Of a DNA stretch of 64,000 nt, positions 11,396 through 22,921 are shown piece after piece. The first letter of the stretch is position 1. Each line of letters begins with the position of its first letter. The stretch comes from Coffea arabica (Eukaryota > Streptophyta > Magnoliopsida > Gentianales > Rubiaceae), in NCBI RefSeq assembly GCF_036785885.1, contig NC_092317.1, positions 6,822,501 through 6,886,500 on the forward strand, given 5' to 3'. Both the position numbers and the translations under genes were made by a program. The notes under the pieces are model-generated. The model did not search any database. It saw only the letters and a program-made list of their open reading frames with translations, and was not told where the DNA came from.

Positions 11396-12302
11396 TAGAG
11401 GTGGCAAAATGGGCGGGATGGGCGGGATTTGCTTGGGTTTGAGATGGAACCGAGTCATATGGGTTTGGGCCCAACCTTACCCATATGTGTTTTGGGACTA
11501 ACTTGGGCGGGATCATTTTGGGATGAGTTTAGATTGATCCCGCCCAATACCCAAATCCATTTTCTACATATTTTTTTTTCCTTTAATTCATTTTTTATTT
11601 TTATATAATTTTAATATTTTTGATTTATTAAATTTCTTTTAGTTTTATTAAATAAACATGCAAGTGCTTTATACTCAAGATTCCCACCAAAAATTGGATT
11701 AACAAATAAAGGAAAAGATATATATACAGCCATATTCCAACATATATCAAGATGGCCAAGGTCCTTAGGATGTTGAATATTTATCCTTATCATTGTCCAA
11801 GGATGACAGGTCTAAACTAACTGAAATGCTGGAAATTCTTGTGGATAATGACTAGGAAGACTACTAGATTATATTCGCTGGTATGACTATAAAAATTGTT
11901 AAAGATAATTTTTGAATCTAAGATTCCGTTTGGATTGACTTTTTTTTCAAAAAATAAGTTTTTCAAATACAATGTTACAGTAATATACAATAATTCAAGA
12001 AACATCCCATCCATATTAATATATCAAATATTTCAAAAAAATTTTATAGTAAAAATTTTTCATATACACTGCTACAATAAAATATTTCAAAAACACCTAC
12101 CAAAAACAGCTAATCCAAACGGAGCCCTTGCCATTTGAGTCCAATGGGTACCCAAGTATTTTCCATCCTTTCCCATTCATTAATGGGTATAGTTGGGATG
12201 TGTCCCAACTTAAACCCAATACCAAATTATAATACCCATCCCGCCCAAAGTTCCTTTGGGCATGGGTAGCCCATTGGGACTTGGGACAAATTGCCAGCTC
12301 TA
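11396..12302. mobile_element. hAT element with perfect 8-bp target duplication
   Basis: A 907-bp element begins TAGAGGTGGCAA and ends TTGCCAGCTCTA. It is flanked by identical AAGCTAGT copies at 11388-11395 and 12303-12310. An 8-bp duplication and TAGAGGTGGCAA ends are diagnostic of hAT. The left arm repeats GGGCGGGAT and GGGTTTGGGC words; the right arm carries inverted forms (CCCATCCCGCCC). No transposase frame was seen, so it is non-autonomous. A MITE is nested at about 11925-12123, so roughly 200 bp of the length is a later insertion. Confidence 0.93.
11925..12123. mobile_element. MITE nested inside the hAT element
   Basis: The ends are TCCGTTTGGATTGACT and the inverted AGCTAATCCAAACGGA. 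The inside is AT-rich with CTACAATA/TACAGTAATA words and no coding capacity. Its ends resemble the GTTTGGATT family seen elsewhere in the window. It interrupts the hAT element, so it arrived later. Confidence 0.75.
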
Positions 12303-12449
12303 AAGCTAGTTCAACTCTCATTGCCTCTGTTTTCTAATTATTTCAAAAAAAAAAAAGGCAAAAATTTTGTGTCATATAAAGCCATAAAATATGTGTAGAT
12401 GCAATCCTTTCAGCACTCACTATTGCTGAAGAGCAAGTCGCATGGAAAA

Positions 12450-12955
12450 TCATTCAAAACGTTTCTTATATTTTACCAAATAAAATTTTTCGTCCTTTAC
12501 TTTTAAAATATTAATTTTACGTCACTTACAATTCCAGTTAGCATAATTTTATTCCAGTCTAAGTTTCAGACCATTTTTAACTTAAAATCACCATATGACC
12601 CACATATAGTCATTTTTTATATACAAAAAAGTTAAATTTCATTTTTTAGAGGCAAAAATGAATATGAATTAGATCAAATCTCACATTTTTGAAGTAAAAT
12701 GAATATAATTTAGGTTAGATCCTTCCTTTTTAGGGATAAAAATAATTATGTATCGGGTCACTTATTTAGCTAGAAATGAGATATTACTTTTTTGCCCAAA
12801 AAAAATGACCATGTATGGGTTACGTGATAGATTGATGGTAGAAAGTGGTCAAAAACCTAGATTTGGGCTAAATTTTACCAACTTAATGTTGTAAGAGACG
12901 TAGAGTTACTATTTCAAAAGTGAAGGACATTTTGAACTATTTTTCCTAAAATAAA
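12450..12955. mobile_element. Degenerate foldback (long inverted repeat) element
   Basis: The left arm (TCGTCCTTTACTTTTAAAAT ... TTACGTCACTTACAA) matches the reverse complement of the right arm (TGTCCTTCACTTTTGAAATA ... CTACGTCTCTTACAA). The match continues inward past ACCCACATATAGTCATTTTT. The arms are roughly 150-200 bp and diverged. Layout and the CGTCC..CACTTTTAAAA word resemble the better-preserved element at 50504-51218. Exact ends and target duplication could not be fixed. Confidence 0.5.
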
Positions 12956-13593
12956 ATCAACAAAAATAAAAAAAATGAGCTTTGCCGCCCTGGTCATTCT
13001 AACTAGAGGCATTCTTGTCAGAAAGTGTTGCATTGTTTTGTTTTTACTCTATTTGTTTCTTTTTCTCAACAAACTCTTAAGCTCCATATGTTTCAATTTC
13101 AAAAGGGTGTCCGAAATAGAAATTGCCTTTGTTGAAATAAATCCTTTGAAACGGAATATAGGTGTTCCTAAATTCTTAATATGTTAAAATTATAATTAAA
13201 TATGCTCTTATCTTTTATTCTTTTATTGTCAATAATTAACCTAAGAGCCCCTCTAAATTGAACAAAAGGAAAATTAAAAAGGATTGTCAACCTCCAGTGG
13301 CCCAATTTCAATTCACTCAGATCTAACTTACTAACTACTCCAACCAAAACTCAAGTACTAAATGTGATTGCCTTTTCTACTGTAGCTTTTTTTTTTTTTA
13401 AATGTGATTTATGTGAGTTAAAATGTAATTAAATAAATAGTCGAGAAGGCTTTGATCTAATAGTTAACATTGAAATCTTATGAATCGGGGAGGTTTTGAT
13501 CTAATGGTTGAATTGAATGACCTGAGTTTTAATCTCCTTACTCTTGCCTACTAATTTTCTTTTTTTAAAAAAAATAAAAAATAAAAAAATAAT

Positions 13594-13768
13594 TAAATAA
13601 ACAAAAATCATTTAAAAATGTGTTAAGCAAATATTTACTATAGAATTTAAGCAAATATTCCCAAAAGAATGTTCAAAAAAAGTTTTCCTTAAGTAAATAA
13701 ATAAAAATGAATTCAAAATGTGTTAAGCAAATATTCTCTCAAGAATTTTCAAAAAAAGTTTTCCTTAT
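13594..13768. repeat. Imperfect tandem duplication of about 100 bp
   Basis: TAAATAAACAAAAATCATTT... at 13594 is repeated from 13694. Both copies contain ATGTGTTAAGCAAATATT and end TTCAAAAAAAGTTTTCCTTA. The second copy lacks about 25 bp. It lies about 380 bp upstream of the MPB2C start codon. Confidence 0.75.
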
Positions 13769-14147
13769 TTTAGTCGTGACGTTGGAGCCCACTAAATATT
13801 TGTCCTAAGATATCTTTGTGGGTTCTCTTCTTTTCCTTGACGCTTTGACGACAAAACGTGACGTAATAAACACCTTTGCTCTTCAAATAGAAAACGACAC
13901 CGTAAGATAACGCTCAAATTGTCCGAAATCTCTCAAAATAAAAATTTGAAAGTCCCAAGTCTCTTTCTTTCACTCTTTCCTTCACTTTCTTCCCACTCTC
14001 TCTCTCCGGTCTTCTTCAAAGCAAAAAAACTGAAAATTTTCTCTCAACAACATTTGTTTCCCGAATTTTACTCCTCCAATTTTAATCTGAGGCTCGAATC
14101 TGTAATTACAATCGATCTGTAAAATTGTTAAAGTACCATTAAACAAT

Positions 14148-17100
14148 ATGTTTGAGCCCCAACATTTGGTAGATTTACAAGATAACCGCTCAGCAACTGC
14201 TGCCGCCGGCACGGCTGAACCTAACTCGTGGCTTTCCGGCGACGTTCGCCTCCATCATAGGGCGTCGTCCTCTCCTTCTTCTCTGCACCGTACGCTCTCT
14301 GCGCTCTCCAATGCCTCAGCCGCCGGCAGCTATGACCCTGTCCTCTTTAACGACCTCGTCGAAATGGTCCCCCTCGTTCAGTCACTCATTGTAAGTAATT
14401 TTTTGGTCTTTTATTCTTGTTTGAAGTTTAAATCTGTTTTTTTTTTCTTTTTTGCTAATAAATGTGAAGCGCGAGGGTTGAATTTGAAAATTTTGGTTTG
14501 GGAAATTATTGTGTAGGATCAGAAGGTGAACCCTTCGTTTACTCGGAGAGGTTCAATGATCTATACCAAGACACCGTCTAGAGAATCACTTGCTCGAAAG
14601 GTACTATTTGTTTACTTATTTATTTACTTTATTATATATATATATTTATATACTTGTATTTGTTATGCATAGTTTTTACTTGCTAGAAGATGATGGAAAT
14701 GGAATTTGAACTTTAATTCACTTGTTCATCTGTTTTAGTTATGCGTATTTTTCTGCTTTATTGCACTAGTAACTCACTTATTTTGTTGGGGACGTCAAAC
14801 AGTTGCCTGGTCTGATGGATAAAATTATGGAAGTTCATCATTCGAATTGAAATTAATGTGACTTTTGCATTATCAAGCATGTAGTGGGTTATAGATGTAC
14901 TTACTGTTTAGTATTGTGGCTATGGACTCTGACTTGACCTGTGTTGTAACACATTGGGCAATGAGGTTCAATTATGAGAAGTGAACTGCGTTTATTAAGG
15001 ATACTGCTAGCGGAGGATAAGCTGCCATATTTGCTGGAGAATAGGATGAGTGAAATTTTTGGTCAAGTGCACAACCAAGATTTTTTTTTGGGAACTAATT
15101 AGAAATACTTTGGAAAACACCAACATTTATCATCTAAAAATAAGATACACTTATTGGGGCTGTTTGAGTGCATGCCTCAGTTTTAATCCTTTGCAATTGG
15201 ACAGACTAGAAGGTTCTCCAACCTTAGCTCTAGGAATTTTTACTTTTCTAGTTAATCCTACCTTGGAATTTTAGCTGCATAACTTCAGGCTTATCTTCGT
15301 AAATGGGCCTGGGGACTGTAAAACTCTTACCATTCCAGACTACTTGCTCGATGCTGAAAAATGCGTTCACTTAATTGTTCTCATTTTGCATAAAAATTTT
15401 TTACATCTCTTAATTTTGTTTGCTTAGGATAGTTTCGAGCTGGCAGCACATTAGGTTACGTTTAAAAACATGAAGTGTTAATTATCTTGTTCTTCTATTT
15501 ATCTTATGGTGGTAGGTGCTCCAACCATGTTGTGAATGATTTCATGAACACCCTAACTGGGATTGGTCATGCCTGCTGATCAGCTTGAAGTCTTAGCACA
15601 CACAACCCCCCACTTTCGTTTTCTTGGGACCCTAAAAGAAAAATTAAAATGCTTTCATTTTATATGAAGTTTCAAATCTTTGTATGTTCTTTTGTTCATT
15701 ATACAGTTGGGTTCATGATAGCCTAGTTTTGCTTCATTTTAGTCGATTTCAGTGGTGATGTTTTATGTTTGGTGCAGACAGCTGAAGTAAAGGCGAGGAA
15801 TGGAGTTCAATCTATTCCTATGAAAAGGAATAAGGACCACAGGAATAACCAAGACAGAATTGCTGACAACTCATCTATGCTTTCAAGGTTATCACCAACA
15901 GAAAAGGATATGGAAGAATTGTTGGTTTTGAGAGAACAAGTTCTGGATCTACAAAGGAAGTTATCAGAGAAAGATGAACTTCTGAAGTCAGCAGAGATCT
16001 CAAAAACTGAGATTCTGGCCAAGCTAAATGAATTGAAAACTGAAGCAGCAGAAAAGGAGTTTTTACTAAATTCCACCCAAGTACAACTTGCTGATACAAA
16101 GGTTTGTTTCTAATGCTAGCATGTGGTGCATAATTAGTTCTCTTATTTCGTTAAGTTTTTCATTTTTCCTTTCTATCGAGTATGGAATCTTTTACTTACC
16201 CACAAAAAAAGTATGGAAACTTTCTCATTATTGCCTCTGTAATTGGTATTTCATTGACTCTTGTTTGCCAAAGCAACCTCATAATGGAAGAATCCAGTAT
16301 GTATATCTTTTTTCCGTTTACAGTAGCTAATTCTCATTTATTGTGGCGTAAATGTAATCTTTGTGGAAAATAATTGCCTTTCTGGGTTTCTTCCTTTTTG
16401 TATCAAGAATTTTAAAACGCTGCATGCTCGTAGTTTGTGTAGTTGCACTTTTGAGTACTTAGGTGTTTCTTGCACTCTAGTATCTGTGGTTTTGGTTGGT
16501 GTGTGTGGTTGACCCTGGCAAAGCATGTGATCGTCTGGTAAACCATTGCTGACTATACATCTCCTATACAGATTAAGCTAGCTGACAAACAAGCAGCTGT
16601 GGAGAAGTTACAATGGGAAGCAATGACATCCAATCAACGTGTTGAACAGCTACAGAAAGATCTTAAAGGGGTGCAAGGAGAAATTTCATCATTTATGCTG
16701 GTATTTGAAGGGTTGGCAAGAAACGTTTCTACCCTTTCTGCTAAAGATTATGATGCTGTATCTTGTGCTTCAGATCACAACCCTGATCTTGTAAGTCAAT
16801 GCCACCTAGTGGTGCTCTCTTTAGTGAGGTTATTCTTCTTGTTGCTACGTGTTATTCAACTCTAATCGCTGTGGTTGTGTTGGGTTGGGAGGGTTGGCAT
16901 CTTAGACATCTGTTGGTTGCTATGTTGTCTACAATTGAAATAAATTTCTTTTATACAGGATGACTTGGATGAAATTCAGATGCAAAAACTAGAGGCAGCA
17001 AGAGAAGCATATGCCACTGCTGTTGCGGCTGCAAAAGTGAAGCAGGATGATGAGTCTATTGCTGCAGCTGCAAGTGCGAGGATGCATCTGCAGTCGTTTG

Positions 17101-17189
17101 TTATGAGATCAAAGAGTTCCAGCGGTGGCAAAGGAAATCCAAATGATGGAGTTTCAAGAATTATTGCAGAAACAGTTTCTATTAGCTAA
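14148..17189 (+). CDS. MPB2C: Movement protein binding protein 2C (MPB2C), microtubule-associated coiled-coil protein
   Basis: Plant-specific microtubule-associated protein. From the literature it binds tobamovirus movement protein and KNOTTED1-type homeodomain proteins and restrains their cell-to-cell transport. Exons, all phase 0: 14148-14390, 14517-14600, 15778-16101, 16572-16790 and 16959-17189, giving 366 aa. The N-terminal about 110 residues are Ser/Ala-rich with a conserved VLFNDLVEMVPLVQSLI block and a basic NPSFTRRGSMIYTKTPSRES. Residues about 153-255 form a long heptad-like coiled coil (EELLVLREQVLDLQRKL ... VEQLQKDLKGVQGEISSFM). A second Ala-rich helix (MQKLEAAREAYATAVAAAK) precedes a Ser-rich tail. 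The leader has several CT-rich runs. Position next to the HRQ1-type helicase matches Arabidopsis as I recall it. Assignment rests on architecture and this synteny. Confidence 0.9.
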
Positions 17190-17665
17190 TTTAGGTACAC
17201 CTGCTTGAGGTGATGATTGTAGATTTGGCTGCTTGTTGATAATTAGGGGCATATCGTTCTTTACTAAAGTGTGAGTGAACTATTGCTCGTCATTTCCTTT
17301 TCTTCTTGTGCTTTTACTTGTTGAATGGAAACAAAAAATGAAATGTGTACTAATTTGTGGTCAATGTTACTTTCTTGAATAGTGGTTACAAGCCCATAAT
17401 ACATGGTATTATTCTTCTTAACTCTGAGGTGTTGTTCTTTATATACTTTGGAAAATAATTAGGCGCATTTCGAAAATGTTGCTTAATTTTTTTTTTTCGT
17501 TTAATTTTGTTCTGATCTTGATATAGGTCCTCATCCTTATAACTTTGCATTTGCAACTAATTCGGCAATAACATTTTTCAATTTTTTTTTTCAATGAAAG
17601 ATCAGAGACTCGAGCATTCTTGTAGGACTCTCTAATGCGTCAAGTGCTACTCCATTCTTTTTTTT
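17190..17665. other. MPB2C 3' flank
   Basis: Probably 3' UTR for the first 200-300 bases, then AT-rich intergenic DNA with T-runs. No coding features seen. Confidence 0.45.
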
Positions 17666-18283
17666 GGAATAATTCCACAAACCTCCCCTGAGGTTTATGA
17701 TGATTGTAGGGAGTACCCTCTAGATTTAAAAAATTACATTAACCTCCCTTAAAAGGTACGTTGGCTCACTTTGCTGATGTAAGCAAAACATCCCCATTGA
17801 TAATCCTGTATCTAACTTAGTTGATTTTTCTCCTTAGAAACAAAATTCGTATGTAATTTTGAACATGATATATTGCTACATACTTTAAAAAAATTATCTA
17901 TCGAATTCATTTCTCTTCCCTTAAATAAAAAAAAAATTCACATGGACGAACCAAAAATTGAGTAAGCAACCCAATTTTGTAAGAATTTACAATTTGTTTT
18001 CAAATTAATACAATGTTATGTAATATTGGACTGAGGTCATTTGAGTGGTTAGGACAAGAAAGAATCTACTATTCTTCCTCTTCTTTATTTTTTCTCTCTT
18101 TTTTAACGATTTGTTAACTTTAATTTTAAAAGTGCATCACATCATGGAGGTGTTAAATTGAGCAAGTCATGAAGGTTACTTTTGTGATTTTAACACCATT
18201 AAGGTATGTAGGTGTAATTTTTTAAATAAAGGGTACAGCCTGCAATTATTATAAACCTCAGGGGAGATTTGTGAAATTATCCC
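17666..18283. mobile_element. Short TIR element sharing the CCTCCCCTGAGGTTT terminal motif
   Basis: A 618-bp element starts GGAATAATTCCACAAACC and ends with the inverted GGGATAATTTCACAAATC. Both ends are followed inward by CTCCCCTGAGGTTTAT and then a run resembling ATGATGATTGTAGG / ATAATAATTGCAGG. It is flanked by T-runs of 8 and 7 bases, so any target duplication is hidden. CCTCCC(C/T)TGAGGTTT is also in the ends of the Mutator-like element at 44521-46784, suggesting the same superfamily. No coding capacity. Confidence 0.75.
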
Positions 18284-18420
18284 TTTTTTTGTGATAAAAG
18301 TACAATTTCATTTCAATATTTGCACTAATAACAGAAAGTACATCATACACGACACAGATACATATACATAACATTTGAAAAATCAATAAACATAAATATT
18401 ATGTTGAAGCTCCAAAAGAT

Positions 18421-18547
18421 AAACTGGATTGCTATATTTAGGAATTTTTGTAGAAAAATATATTGTAGTGATTTGATGTATGTAAAATAAAAAATTATGT
18501 GTTCATGGAAAACGTAAAAATTTTCGCAAAAAACCACAATCCAAACA
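18421..18547. mobile_element. Degenerate GTTTGGATT-family MITE
   Basis: The right end, CCACAATCCAAACA, is the inverted family terminus and the left end is a degraded ACTGGATTGC. The core ATTGTAGTGATTTGATGTATGT matches the core of the element at 972-1140. Boundaries are approximate. Confidence 0.5.
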
Positions 18548-18820
18548 AGTTATTATGTTCAAGTATGTTCCCATGCTTTGGCGCTGTATTTTACTATGTT
18601 CTAAATACTAAACCTTGTTCAGATTCGTTCGTAGACTTACAAAATAAACACCAAGTTTAGTTATGAAATCAGTGACATCCAATGGACTTCATTTGTGCCA
18701 TTACATGATTCAACCTCGCGTCCTTGCCGTCGTGAGCCAAAAGTCTACTCTGATGCTGTGATATTAGCCTATATATTCCAGTCAATAGACAGTTGAGCAG
18801 CTGATAAAGCTAAATAATAA

Positions 18821-20390
18821 CTAAAGAAAATCTTGCCAAAACTTTGTAACATCACTAGCAAAGTTGGATAAATAGAATGTTAATGATTCAGCTACAGATA
18901 ACATGGAAGACAAAGTTCTGCATTCATGAGGTCCATAGTGATTAATTTCTTTGATCTCATCAGGAATGCACTCTACTTCTACATCATTGCTTCCTTCTTC
19001 TTCAGCCTGCAGTCGTTTCTTGTTAAGAATTACTCTCACTCTTTGGGTTTAAGGATATTTCCCGAAGAAATTAATTACAGTTTTCAAGAATTCTGTGGGA
19101 GTAGGTTTATGTAAAAATCGCAGCATTTCAGCCTCCAGTAGCATACATCACATTCTTTCTTACAACAATGTGAGTACAAGATTTGGGTGATACATGGTAT
19201 AACAAGATCAAATGATGAAAACTTTCAATATTAATTAAATGCTAAACATCATGCTTGTCAGTGCATTAACCATCAACAAATAAAATTTTATAAACATCCG
19301 GATGGATCAAGTGGTGAAGATTGAGATAATCTAATAATTACTTAATTGATGCAATTAAATATTCTTTATTCAAATTACATATTAGGATCCTGTCAAGTTG
19401 AACATTGATTTTGATTTGGAAGTAAGTTTGTAAAATGTGACAATTAGTCAGTATTTCGCTATTAATATCGTGTTCTGTACTATCAGTGATAAATAAATAA
19501 GCAAATCCATGGGGACAGAAGAAACCTTACATGTTCATCGCAGAGGGCAGTGTCTCCTGCAACATGGCTAGGGATGGAAGTTTCTTCAGCATTCGCACCA
19601 CAATTCTGCGTCTTTTTTTTTTGTCTCGAAGTAAGAAGATAAGACAATTTAAGACTACTAATTAACTAATTAAAAAAAAAACAGCAAATGAAGCAACAGC
19701 AAAAAAAGAGGTCAATTGCTAACCGTATCATTTACCCTCCTTGAACGTCTCTTGGCAGGATTAATCGTGCCATGAGGTGCCTCTGATGACCTTTTCTCTT
19801 TAACCATCTGGATTTCTCCATCATCTGTAAAGCAGAAAACAATGTATTCTTCTTCAGCAAAACTTGACATGCTTGATTCACCCCTCCTATCTTCGCTTCT
19901 CCTGCTACTGCTTTTTTGCTTCGGATTTTCAGGGGATGCCCTCTCCTGATCTCGGTTCTTTCTTCTTAATTTTTGTCTGCTGGTCTCACTTCTTCTACCC
20001 TCTCCAATAGGGTCGAAAACCATTTTCTTTTCTGGCACTTCATCAGTCGATGTAGAGCAATCCGGTTCATCTTCACAAGATATACAAATAGCCACATCAA
20101 CCATAAAACATGTCGACCAAAAAGAAACGAAGAAATAAACGAAGGTCCAAAGAAAGAAAAAAAAAAGAGTACCATGTACTATGAAACATGTACTAAATGT
20201 ATCAAGAATTGGACTGAACTTTTTTGTCGGGATTTCTATACGGATTATTCCTATTGCTTAGGCAGGTGAAGTTGGGGTTGTTTAGCTCTATTTGCTTGTT
20301 ACCTATAAGAGGAAGCCTGCATGCATACAAACATGCTGCCAAATGCCTTACTCGCCATCTCACAAGCTGTGTAATCGTGGTTGTGCTCAT
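18821..20390 (-). CDS. Unrecognised plant protein, four exons, small and basic-acidic
   Basis: Minus-strand model with all phases agreeing: 20390-20303, 20070-19724, 19605-19531 and 19006-18821, giving 231 aa. I do not recognise the family. Visible features: an N-terminal helix MSTTTITQLVRWRVRHLAA with Cys residues and no clear signal peptide; a strongly basic, Ser-rich region at about residues 50-95 (RQKLRRKNRDQER, SSRRSEDRRGESS), likely disordered and possibly a nuclear signal; a compact EEEYIVFCFTDDGEIQMVKE; a short RRSRR; an acidic segment; and a C-terminal predicted helix ending SNFASDVTKFWQDFL. The first splice joins ATA-G to AT-GAA; its acceptor has a weak pyrimidine tract. If that join is wrong, an in-frame ATG at 20104 would serve as start. 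It is divergent from HRQ1 (about 2.5 kb apart). Confidence 0.6.
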
Positions 20391-22921
20391 TCTCTGAACC
20401 CTTTTTCCTGTTGAAGATAAAATGGTTAGTGGCGAATGAGAAAGATCTATCTATGGAGGAAAGGTAGAGATAGAAGAAATGGTGATTTGAATTTGAAATA
20501 TGGTGAGAAAATGAATTATGCATCAAGCGGAGTTGGTCTGTTTTATGACTCCTCCTACTGTGATTAATGACAGTGAGCCAGTTATGATTCCTTGCTATGG
20601 AAACCAGAGTAAAACGTGGAGCATTACTTGGCAACTGTCCATAAAGGAGCATTGAGCATGCAAAGCAAATTTTCTATCATTTGTCCTTCCATAATTTGGT
20701 TCTACTAATAACTTTCCTAAAAAATTTCCCACAAGTCATTCAATAGCCTACAACGTTAAAAATTTCAAAAGGGTTGTTCTTGACAAAAAAAAAAAAATAT
20801 TATCCCTGCTTTGTAGCTGTCAGGGTAAATAAAGGCGAATTTCTCAGAATATTGTTGAAATAAAAAATTATCATAAAAGCGGTGTTGTGGTGGGAGGATG
20901 GATGATATAAGGGTCGTCGCAGGTGGAATATCGGTGCAACAAAAAATTCAATCCATTTTTTTTTTTTATGTTCTTAAGAATCGGTACAATTTTATATTTC
21001 AATCGGATATCACCGTTGATTAATATATTTCAACAGTCGTGATTTGGAGGAAAAAATTTCTCAATCCTATTGCCGCAGACAAAATTTGCGATGAAGGAAT
21101 TTTTAGTTTTTTAATTAAATTTTAATTTTTAATGTCGCACAGGACTAAATTTGTGGACCGTTGATCTACTTGATCAACGGTTAGTGAACAATTGCCATTT
21201 GCGGAAACCAATTATGCTTTATGAAGATAGCGTCATCCAATATGAATGTTAATACAATTCATGCACCTGATCTTTACAGGACATATTAAAATGGTAAATT
21301 TGCAATAGGACACATGCAAAACCAAGCAAAATAAAAAATATAATTGATACATGGACATTTGTGAGGCTCCAAGAATTAGAGTTTTGAATATAAATTTCTT
21401 TGCATCCTCTTTGTTTCTCAAGTCCCACTATTTTCCTATTTTCTCAAGTCCCACTATTAGAGTATTGAACCCCTCCGTTGATGATGACGAGGAGCTAATG
21501 CCTGAGCAAGTGCAAGTACCACCTTGAAGGTCCGAATGATTACAATCGAGAAGAGATCCACTACATGAAAGGATACATTGGAAATATTTGTGTTTGGATT
21601 GCATTTTCCGTCATTTTTCATGGAAAAATTACTGTAGTGATTTGATATATGTGAGAAAAAAAGGTGATAGGAAAATGTGATCACGAAAAACGACAATATT
21701 TTCTGACGGAAACAAGCAATCCAAGCATGGTACCATTCCGCGCGATAAGGGCAAGAGGCATCTTGGTGGGTGATATTTAAATTTTATGAAATTTTCTTCT
21801 CAAATCTTCCGTTATTATCATTCAAGTTCATGTGCTAATTATTGCACTCATTTATCGTTTAAATGGTTGAATGCTACATTATTTATCATTAATTATATTA
21901 ACATTAAAACTAAAATATTAAAAAAGGATGACTTGGGCATATTTTATTTTCATTTAACATCATGCATGATTAGTACAATTCTTATAGGTAAATTAAATTT
22001 TAGATTTCGTGGTTAGGATTTTTATTACATGTTAGGGTGTAGTGATTTCGAGTTTAAAGTTAAGTTTATGATTAGGATTAGGGTTAGGTTTTAGAAAAAA
22101 AAAAATTTAAACGAATCACCGCATATCAACTATGCAGCGATTCTTAATTGCATCATAATGCTTTGCCGCTCGTGAAGTAGTTTGATTAAATAATAATTTG
22201 GCCTTCGCCGCTTGTTTTTTTTTTTAAAATTGCTCCTTAGCTTTGCAGCGGAAAAAAAAAGAAAATTAAAACAATTTTTTAAACAAGCCTCCGTTGCTGT
22301 TTGCGGCGACCCTTAATGTAGAACAAACTTCCAACTTACACCACTTTTGTGAACTTTTTTTATTTTAACAATATTCGTAGAAATTCACCAGTAAATAAAT
22401 GATATTTCATGTTTGAGATTATAAAAAATTTGGACACACAATTAAAAAAAAACAATTTATCATCAAATGACAGCAAACTTGTTGATTAGTCAAAAAAATT
22501 TGTCAAAAACAAGTCTTTTAATCAAATAAACTGCAAACATTCGAAATGCAAAATATCTGTCCAAACAGTAGTGTACAAAAGACTGACCTGTTTGTATATT
22601 TTGAGCAAAACAATTTGAACTTAGAAAAGAAAATTCTTGCGTATTCGAAATTTCGAATAATCGAGCAGAAATCCATCACGTGACTTGAGTTGGACATGCA
22701 CGCGAGCAGCTGCAACGAGCAAACCTCCCTCCCCCGCCAAATCGTAGGTATTTCTGTCTCTGTCTGATTTAATGACTTTAACAATTTCTCCCTCATTTTC
22801 CTCAACATTCGAAAAATTGCTCAAAATCAAGAAATCAGAATCCCTGAATGTCAAATGCTAACGAAATACTGCTAGGGGGAATTGGATTTTGAAGCACAGG
22901 ATTCTTCCCAGGTTGACAAGA
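20391..22921. other. Intergenic region between divergent genes, repeat-derived
   Basis: Contains one MITE (listed separately). Two stretches carry clustered GTCGC/GCCGC/GCAGCG words in very AT-rich DNA (about 20906-21130 and 22110-22320, including TTTGCGGCGACCCTTA at about 22299-22314). These look like degraded transposon copies, but I could not pair their ends. The right end must include the HRQ1 promoter; no TATA box was obvious. Minus-strand frames at 22518-22854 have no family features. Confidence 0.45.
21591..21728. mobile_element. MITE with GTTTGGATTGC terminal inverted repeats
   Basis: The left end TGTTTGGATTGC pairs with the right end GCAATCCAAGCA, 138 bp in total. The arms continue to pair inward: TTTTCCGTCATTTTTC against the inverse of ATTTTCTGACGGAAAC, roughly. 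The core ACTGTAGTGATTTGATATATGTGAG belongs to the same family as the elements at 972 and 18421. Confidence 0.75.

Noticed and set aside
22072-22096. TTAGGATTAGGGTTAGG, telomere-like
   Set aside because: Only two or three degenerate units and not the plant TTTAGGG phase; chance in AT-rich repeat DNA.
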